A stretch of 46,291 nucleotides of DNA from DAOTWP01 sp034435675. Lineage in GTDB: Bacteria; Chloroflexota; Anaerolineae; Aggregatilineales; Phototrophicaceae. Position 1 is the stretch's first letter. Every line of letters begins with the position of its first letter. A program made the position numbers and the translations under genes. The DNA lies in the NCBI GenBank assembly GCA_034435675.1, contig DAOTWP010000295.1, positions 1 through 46,291 of the forward strand. Reading direction: 5' to 3'. The notes below the pieces were generated by a model. It saw only the letters and a list, made by a program, of their open reading frames with translations. It did not search any database and had not been told where the DNA came from. Positions 41,937-46,291 of this stretch are shown here, piece after piece.

Positions 41937-43112
41937 TTACTGCTCCGGCGCGGAGGTATCGCGCCCTTCGCCTTCTGCCTCCTGCTGGCGGGTGTGGATA
42001 GGGGTCTGCGACTGGATCGCAGAGGTTTGCGCCATGCGGTTCGGCGTTTCCAGTGAAGGGGGTTTCAGCCAGCGTGCCTGAAGTCCTTCGTGGCGCTCCA
42101 ACCAGCCATTATCCCCCGTGTCAGCTCGGTAAACATCGGGCGATTGGTCGCCGCCATTAACGGAAAACCCAACGGGGTTGGAGGGCAGTGTATCTTCGCC
42201 TTCGGCATGGTCCAGCAGGGCACTGTGGTCATCTTTCGTTTGCAGCAAAACGGTGTCGTCGTCGGTTTCTTCGGGGACTTCGATAATCATGGTGTCGCGT
42301 TTGTTGCGGGCGGCAGTTACTGTGGGGTCCTGTTCTACTTTGATCACAATGACACTGACATTATCTTCTCCGCCGCGTGAGTTGGTCAGGTCAATCAGCT
42401 TCTCCACAGCGTTTGCCGGATCTTCGTCCGCCATTACATGGGTGGCAATTTCCTGCGACTTGACATGGCGGGTTAACCCGTCGGAACACAGGACCAGCCG
42501 GTCGCCGACACGCAGTTGGCTGTAATAGACGTCAATGTCAACTTCATCACCCTGTCCCAGAGCGCGGTAGAGGACATTGCGCATGGGGTGGTCTTCAGCC
42601 TGTTCCGCCGTAATGTGTCCGGCGGCAAGCAGCGCCTCGACAAAACTATGATCCGCGGTGATCTGGGTGATGTGGGTGTCCTGCCCGTCTACCAGATAGG
42701 CGCGGCTGTCACCGACATGTGCCACGATGACATGTGTGCCGCGCACAAAGGCAAGCGTTACGGTGGTGCCCATGCCCTTGTATTCAGGAAAGACTACGGC
42801 GCGCTGCACGATGTTCAGGTTGGCGTTACGAATGGTGGTACGCAGCCGGTCTGTAACTGCCTGTTCGCCCATCATTTCCAGTTCAGAAAAATCCCCCTGC
42901 GCAACATCAGGAAAGCCTTCCGTGATGGTTTCAATTGCAATCCGACTCGCTTCTTCTCCGGCTGCCGCGCCGCCCATGCCATCGGCGACAACGGCAAGGA
43001 CAACCTGGTCATTTGCCCACAGGTGAATGTTATCCTCGTTGTTTTCGCGCACCTGCCCGACGTTAGTGCGCGCGCTGCCGCGTAGGCGAATGCCGCGACC
43101 GGAATTTAACAT
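41937..43112 (-). CDS. PP2C-family serine/threonine protein phosphatase
   Basis: A 391-residue Stp1/PrpC-type phosphatase, metal-dependent (PPM). Residues about 8-255 form the catalytic domain: TNVGQVRENNEDN (metal-binding Asp), VVADGMGGAAAGEEAS, AHVGDSRAYLV, LVLCSDGLT and GGEDNVSVIVI, with all metal-ligand aspartates in place. About 130 further residues are disordered and acidic, with no membrane helix, so the enzyme is cytoplasmic. AAGGAG precedes ATG at 43112. It lies upstream of the class A PBP and divergent from a protein kinase, suggesting that it reverses phosphorylation by that kinase, perhaps on the long PBP N-terminus. Confidence 0.95.
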   Translation of the reverse strand: MLNSGRGIRLRGSARTNVGQVRENNEDNIHLWANDQVVLAVVADGMGGAAAGEEASRIAIETITEGFPDVAQGDFSELEMMGEQAVTDRLRTTIRNANLNIVQRAVVFPEYKGMGTTVTLAFVRGTHVIVAHVGDSRAYLVDGQDTHITQITADHSFVEALLAAGHITAEQAEDHPMRNVLYRALGQGDEVDIDVYYSQLRVGDRLVLCSDGLTRHVKSQEIATHVMADEDPANAVEKLIDLTNSRGGEDNVSVIVIKVEQDPTVTAARNKRDTMIIEVPEETDDDTVLLQTKDDHSALLDHAEGEDTLPSNPVGFSVNGGDQSPDVYRADTGDNGWLERHEGLQARWLKPPSLETPNRMAQTSAIQSQTPIHTRQQEAEGEGRDTSAPEQ

Positions 43113-43207
43113 GCCGGACTCCTTGACTACGTAGACCTACAGTAATTCTACAAAAGCACCTGCGGGATGCAAGCAGCGTTACGACATCGCTGTACATCCT
43201 ACTCTGA

Positions 43208-43213
43208 TTATAG
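43208..43213 (-). promoter_or_regulatory. -10 element facing the PP2C gene
   Basis: TATAAT on the minus strand lies 95 nt before the PP2C start. The -35 is not clear. It sits in the 373-nt divergent gap between PP2C and kinase, which otherwise holds a facing TATAAT (43238) and a small tandem repeat. Confidence 0.5.
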
Positions 43214-43237
43214 GCATAATTGCGAAATCTGAACCGG

Positions 43238-43243
43238 TATAAT
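43238..43243 (+). promoter_or_regulatory. -10 element facing the kinase gene
   Basis: TATAAT on the plus strand, 242 nt before the kinase start. It is only 24 nt from the opposite-facing TATAAT, so the two promoters may be co-regulated. A promoter nearer to the kinase may also exist. Confidence 0.4.
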
Positions 43244-43437
43244 TTGTGACACTCATCACGCAGTAAGCAATCTCTCCGTATATTGCGCCAAACACGTGGC
43301 AGCACAGACCGCGTCTTCTGCCGGGCTGCACGGCGGATGCCGGGCGCACAGCCACCCCGGTTTGCAGGCATGCCCCTACTCGCATGCCCCCAAAAATGAT
43401 AAAGTGTTGCTGACCATCCGGGCAGACAACCTGCCAG

Positions 43438-43463
43438 CAGCAGGATCAGCCAGCAGGATCAGC
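43438..43463. repeat. 13-bp tandem duplication upstream of the kinase
   Basis: Two perfect direct copies of CAGCAGGATCAGC lie end to end, 22 nt before the kinase start codon, in the probable leader. Each copy contains AGGA, so they duplicate a possible ribosome-binding sequence. Confidence 0.8.
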
Positions 43464-43485
43464 CAGAATAATGGATAAATGACGC

Positions 43486-44616
43486 ATGCCAGAATTGAAC
43501 GCCCTCTATCGCATTGACCAGTTTATTGATACGTTCGCGCTGGGGCATTATGCCCGTGTGCTGGAGGCGGTTGATTTGCGCAGCGGGCAAACGGTGGCGT
43601 TCAAGCTGCTGCGCCCGGAGCATCTGACACTTAACGGCAGTGGCGAACTGCGCTGGGAGGTGCGTGCCTTTGGCAACGAGGCGCTGCTGCTGCGCCGCTT
43701 GGCGGATAATCCGCATGTGGTGGACTTGCTCGACTGCGGGTTTGTTTCTGCTGTTGGCGAAGCGCCAATGGGCGGCGAGGGGGTCAGCATGGGGCAGGAT
43801 ACCGGCGCGTTTGCGGCGGCGCTGGCAGAGTATGCCGGGCGCGGCTGGCGTCCGTATCTGGCGCTGCAATATCTGCCGCGCACCCACAGCCTGTTCTACC
43901 TGATGAAACCCAGCAAACCGGGCGAACGCTGGCGGCTGCCCAGCGAGGAAGGGCTGGCGCTGGCGCTGCAATTCGCGGATCTGCTGGCACAGGCGCACGC
44001 GCAGGGCATTGTCTATCTCGATCACAAACTGGAGCATGTTTACTGGGATGGCAAGCTGCTGCGCATTATTGATCTGAACAGTTCACGACTGCTGGACGGC
44101 GGCGCGCGCGGTGATGCGCAGCAGTTCCGCATGGATGTGCATAACCTGTGCGTGGGCATTCTGTATCCGGTGTTCACGGGCATGTCGCCGCAAAAGACGG
44201 CGCTGCGCCCGCAGCCGGGCACGCTTCAGGATGTAGACGAGCGCTACCGGGATATTACCGATCTCGATTTTGGCATGGAGCCTTCGCTGAGTCTGGCGCT
44301 GCAAAATCTGCTGCGCAATGGCGCGGCACAGGCATTTGATACGGTAGCGGTGTTTCAGGCGGAACTGCGCGCAGTGGCGGCGCTGCACGGCTGGGATTTC
44401 AGCGGGCAGTACACCAACCCCGCTTCACGCGATGCGCGTGCGCACCTGCGGCAGGGGCTGGCGCTGCTGCGCGAAGGGCAGGACAAAATGCGCCAGGCGC
44501 GCGACCTGTTCCGCGAGGCGGCAATCGAGGAAGGCATCACCGAGGACTTGGAGGAAGAACTGCGGCGGTTGGTGCGCGTGGCAAACACAATGCTCAACAA
44601 CCGTGTAATTCCGTAG
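43486..44616 (+). CDS. Divergent Hanks-type protein kinase with altered catalytic motifs
   Basis: A 376-residue cytoplasmic protein with a kinase fold. The ATP lysine is K40 (TVAFKLL) and the alpha-C Glu is probably E65 (FGNEALLLRRL). The usual HRDLKPEN is YLDHKLEH here: catalytic D179 and K181 are kept, but HR is YL and the Asn is His. DFG is DLN (IIDLNSS, D196). The Gly-rich loop is not obvious (FALGHYARV). A Gly/Ala insert (about 85-125) sits before the hinge. The last 80 residues are helical. Activity is possible but not assured; a pseudokinase scaffold is the alternative. It is divergent from PP2C. No transmembrane or PASTA domain is present. Confidence 0.82.
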   Translation: MPELNALYRIDQFIDTFALGHYARVLEAVDLRSGQTVAFKLLRPEHLTLNGSGELRWEVRAFGNEALLLRRLADNPHVVDLLDCGFVSAVGEAPMGGEGVSMGQDTGAFAAALAEYAGRGWRPYLALQYLPRTHSLFYLMKPSKPGERWRLPSEEGLALALQFADLLAQAHAQGIVYLDHKLEHVYWDGKLLRIIDLNSSRLLDGGARGDAQQFRMDVHNLCVGILYPVFTGMSPQKTALRPQPGTLQDVDERYRDITDLDFGMEPSLSLALQNLLRNGAAQAFDTVAVFQAELRAVAALHGWDFSGQYTNPASRDARAHLRQGLALLREGQDKMRQARDLFREAAIEEGITEDLEEELRRLVRVANTMLNNRVIP

Positions 44617-44630
44617 CGAAAGGCTGGACG

Positions 44631-45086
44631 ATGCCCGCACTGGGTCAGCATCATGAACAGGGCGCATCCGCGCATTACAGAAAAAAGACTGGCAGGTTGA
44701 ACGCGCACTGTATCGCGTTCCCATGTTCCAGCATACCCTATTCGTTGATGCTCGATTATCCCGGCAAATCAACAGCACGAGTGCGCAGCTCATGCCGCTG
44801 AAATCAAGTGCTTTCCAGAGCGCAACGCCATCGCCCACGAGCTGTATAGTGCCATCGGGCAGTATCCTGTATACCGGGCGATGCTCGATGAGCGCGAACT
44901 GATTGCCCCCTCTTCCTGAGCATTCCTGTCGCCATTTCTGACACAGCATTTGATCCAGCAGTGCAGCGGGTCATCAATGAAAGTAAAATCAATATCGTAG
45001 TGATTGATCTGGATATTGTGCTGCTCTACGCCGGGGAAACACTCCCACACGCTGCGCGGTCGCAGCCCGTGCCGTATCTGGCATAG
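44631..45086 (+). pseudogene. Frameshifted xisH-like pseudogene
   Basis: No intact frame spans this stretch, but four successive frames read like one XisH-family protein (element excision factor XisH, known from cyanobacterial DNA rearrangement loci). From ATG 44631 one reads MPALGQHHE. In the next frame come DWQVERALYRVPMFQHTLFV and DARLSRQIN. From 44800 comes EIKCFPERNAIAHELYSAIG then QYPVYRAMLDERE. From 44916 comes LSIPVAISDTAFDPAVQRVI then NIVVIDLD. At least three single-base-type shifts and a stop at 44912-44918 break it. The ATG has AAGG upstream and lies 14 nt after the kinase stop. No xisI partner follows. I infer a dead gene, not a sequencing error, because there are several lesions. 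Confidence 0.75.
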
Positions 45087-45105
45087 GCAATCAAAGGGAA
45101 CAACC

Positions 45106-45438
45106 TTGCTCGCACTGATTAAAACCCTGCACACTGTGATTTTCCTGTTTATGTCGGCGTGCATCCTGTACATCTGGTATGCGGCGCTGACCCGCACCTA
45201 TGATTTGCTGCTGGTGCTGGCGCTGGGGGCGCTGGTGCTGGAGACCGTCGTCTTTCTGGGCAACGGGCGGCGCTGCCCGCTGACCGAAATAGCGCAGCAG
45301 CACGGCGCAGAACGCGGGCACGACTGGATCGCGGACATCTTTCTGCCGGAATGGGCAGCGCAGGCAATTACGCCAGTCTGCGGCGGCTTGATGGCGCTGG
45401 GCATTATCGCGCTGGTGCTGCTGGCGGTGCTGCGCTGA
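45106..45438 (+). CDS. Small three-TM membrane protein
   Basis: A 110-residue membrane protein with three helices (about 6-24, 31-50 and 86-109). The loop between helices 2 and 3 holds NGRRCPLTEIAQQHG and DIFLPEW, conserved-looking features of a small uncharacterised family that resembles DUF2784 (the CPLT motif after helix 2). The function is unknown. The start is TTG at 45106 with AAAGGGAA upstream; the longer ORF runs back into the pseudogene. It starts 19 nt after the pseudogene stop. Confidence 0.75.
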   Translation: MLALIKTLHTVIFLFMSACILYIWYAALTRTYDLLLVLALGALVLETVVFLGNGRRCPLTEIAQQHGAERGHDWIADIFLPEWAAQAITPVCGGLMALGIIALVLLAVLR

Positions 45439-45475
45439 GGCGGCGTTTCAGCCTGCGCCCAAGCCAGTGGCGCTG

Positions 45476-45484
45476 TGCTACAAT
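45476..45484 (+). promoter_or_regulatory. Extended -10 promoter of the YfhO-like gene
   Basis: TGCTACAAT, a TGn-extended TACAAT hexamer, lies 45 nt before the ATG at 45530. No convincing -35 is present. Confidence 0.55.
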
Positions 45485-45529
45485 AAGCGCCGCTTTTGCC
45501 TCTTCTGAGGGTCGCCTGAGGAACAGACC

Positions 45530-46291
45530 ATGCGCCGACGGATGCCGGATGTCCTGATTCTTGCCGGGTTGTTTTTCCTGCCGCTGCTGCTCTTCTGGCA
45601 GCAGACTGCCGGGGGGCGCACGATGCTGCCCGCCGAAAATCTCTACCGGTACGAACCCTACGCAACCTACCGCGCGCAGGAAGGCGTGCCGGAAACGCCC
45701 TACAATCACCTGATCTCCGATCTCGTGCTGCAAAACATGCAGTGGAAGGCATTCATCCGCCAGCAGCTCGCGGCGGGCGAGATTCCACTGTGGAATCCGC
45801 ATCAACTGGCGGGCGTGCCATTCCTCGCTGCCGGGCAGCCCAGCACGCTTTATCCGCTGAACATCCTGTATTATGTGCTCGATCTGCCTGCTGCATACGG
45901 CTGGTTCACGGTGGTGACGCTGTGGATGGCGGGTGCGTTTATGTTCCTGTTCGCGCGCGGCATCGGCATTGGGCGCACGGGCGCGGCGCTGGCGGGCGTG
46001 ACCTACCAGCTATCCGGGTTCATGGTCATCAACGCCCTGTTCCCGATGATTATTGCCGGGGCAGCGTGGCTGCCGCTGCTGCTCTTGCTGGTCGAATTTG
46101 TCATCCGGCGACAGCCGCTGCTGGGCAAACCTGCCAGCGCCCCCTGGACGGCACTCGGAGCGGTGGCGCTGGGCTGCAACGTGCTCGCCGGGCACCCGGA
46201 AATCACCTATTACACGCTGCTGGTGCTGGCGGTCTATGCCGGGCTGCGCCTGCTGTGGGAGTTTTGGCAGCAGCGCGGGGCGGCGGCGGGC
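45530..46291 (+). CDS. YfhO-like polytopic membrane protein, 5' part
   Basis: The first 254 residues of a longer gene cut by the window end. A membrane helix (about 8-23; VLILAGLFFLPLLLFW) is followed by an outside loop with MLPAENLYRYEPYATYRA, YNHLISDLVLQNMQWKAFIR and GEIPLWNPHQLAGVPFLAAG. This is the signature start of YfhO-like/GT-C membrane proteins, in which the loop with DLVLQ and WNP lies near the active face. More helices follow (about 104-124, 138-170 and 192-225). Relatives are suggested to transfer sugars from lipid carriers; the substrate here is unknown. The ribosome site is GAGGAACAGACC before ATG. Confidence 0.85.
   Translation, partial: MRRRMPDVLILAGLFFLPLLLFWQQTAGGRTMLPAENLYRYEPYATYRAQEGVPETPYNHLISDLVLQNMQWKAFIRQQLAAGEIPLWNPHQLAGVPFLAAGQPSTLYPLNILYYVLDLPAAYGWFTVVTLWMAGAFMFLFARGIGIGRTGAALAGVTYQLSGFMVINALFPMIIAGAAWLPLLLLLVEFVIRRQPLLGKPASAPWTALGAVALGCNVLAGHPEITYYTLLVLAVYAGLRLLWEFWQQRGAAAG

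Noticed and set aside
43381..43480. Possible short CRISPR-like repeat unit near the kinase start
   Set aside because: It is only a two-copy 13-bp tandem duplication with no spacers and no cas gene anywhere in the window.
44425..44949. 174-residue minus-strand frame across the kinase end and the xisH remnant
   Set aside because: It spans two unrelated plus-strand features. The plus-strand XisH phrases explain the region better.

Overview
The window looks like a chromosomal segment of a Chloroflexota bacterium, most likely Anaerolineae-like. This is inferred from protein style, not from a marker gene. The DNA is GC-rich. Many envelope proteins carry Thr/Pro/Ala/Gln-rich stalks (runs such as TPTPT), SH3b and CARDB modules or long acidic cytoplasmic tails. 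There is also a GlmL/MutL-type ASKHA ATPase with no glutamate mutase beside it. I see no rRNA, tRNA, CRISPR array, intact insertion sequence or phage gene.

Layout. 1-5,500: typA (+), then on the minus strand a small membrane protein, a secreted glycoside hydrolase and an SH3b/CARDB envelope protein. 5,600-11,050: single-gene units, namely a GNAT acetyltransferase, an unknown 140-aa protein with a strong promoter and terminator, an ArsR-type regulator, a small unknown protein, a VOC protein, an integral membrane protein and a zinc-ribbon protein. 11,290-13,620 (minus): fur, a glycosyltransferase and tmk. 13,760-16,110 (+): two membrane proteins.

16,440-26,910 (+) holds the most interesting part: a compact run of eight genes ending in a bidirectional terminator. 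It comprises a leaderless-looking 89-aa protein, a DUF6754-like membrane protein, a 6-TM protein, a 1,232-aa membrane-spanning protein with a huge acidic repeat-bearing N-terminus and an SH3b domain, a second 6-TM protein, a MutL-like ATPase, a beta-rich unknown protein and an acidic stalk protein. Overlaps and 3-nt gaps suggest co-translation of much of it. I infer an envelope-associated ATPase complex; its function is unknown.

26,930-45,100 is rich in cell-wall and signalling genes. It contains a class B penicillin-binding protein with an NTF2/MecA_N-like domain, a divergent 1,209-residue hybrid histidine kinase (PAS, three GAF, HisKA, HATPase, two receivers), a TolB-like protein, a PH/GRAM-like protein, an MpaB-family oxygenase and a WD40 protein. 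These are followed by a 1,501-aa class A penicillin-binding protein, a PP2C phosphatase and a divergently transcribed protein kinase with altered catalytic motifs. A phosphatase, a kinase and a bifunctional PBP side by side suggest phospho-control of wall synthesis. Directly after the kinase lies a frameshifted xisH-like pseudogene. The window ends with a small membrane protein and the 5' part of a YfhO-like membrane protein.

Non-coding structure includes a two-copy dispersed intergenic hairpin repeat (16,761 and 34,221), degenerate purine-rich repeat remnants (16,206 and 41,760), a 7+7 palindrome between the class B PBP and the histidine kinase, a nested direct/inverted repeat upstream of the PH-like gene, several Rho-independent terminators and promoters that often have an extended -10 element.
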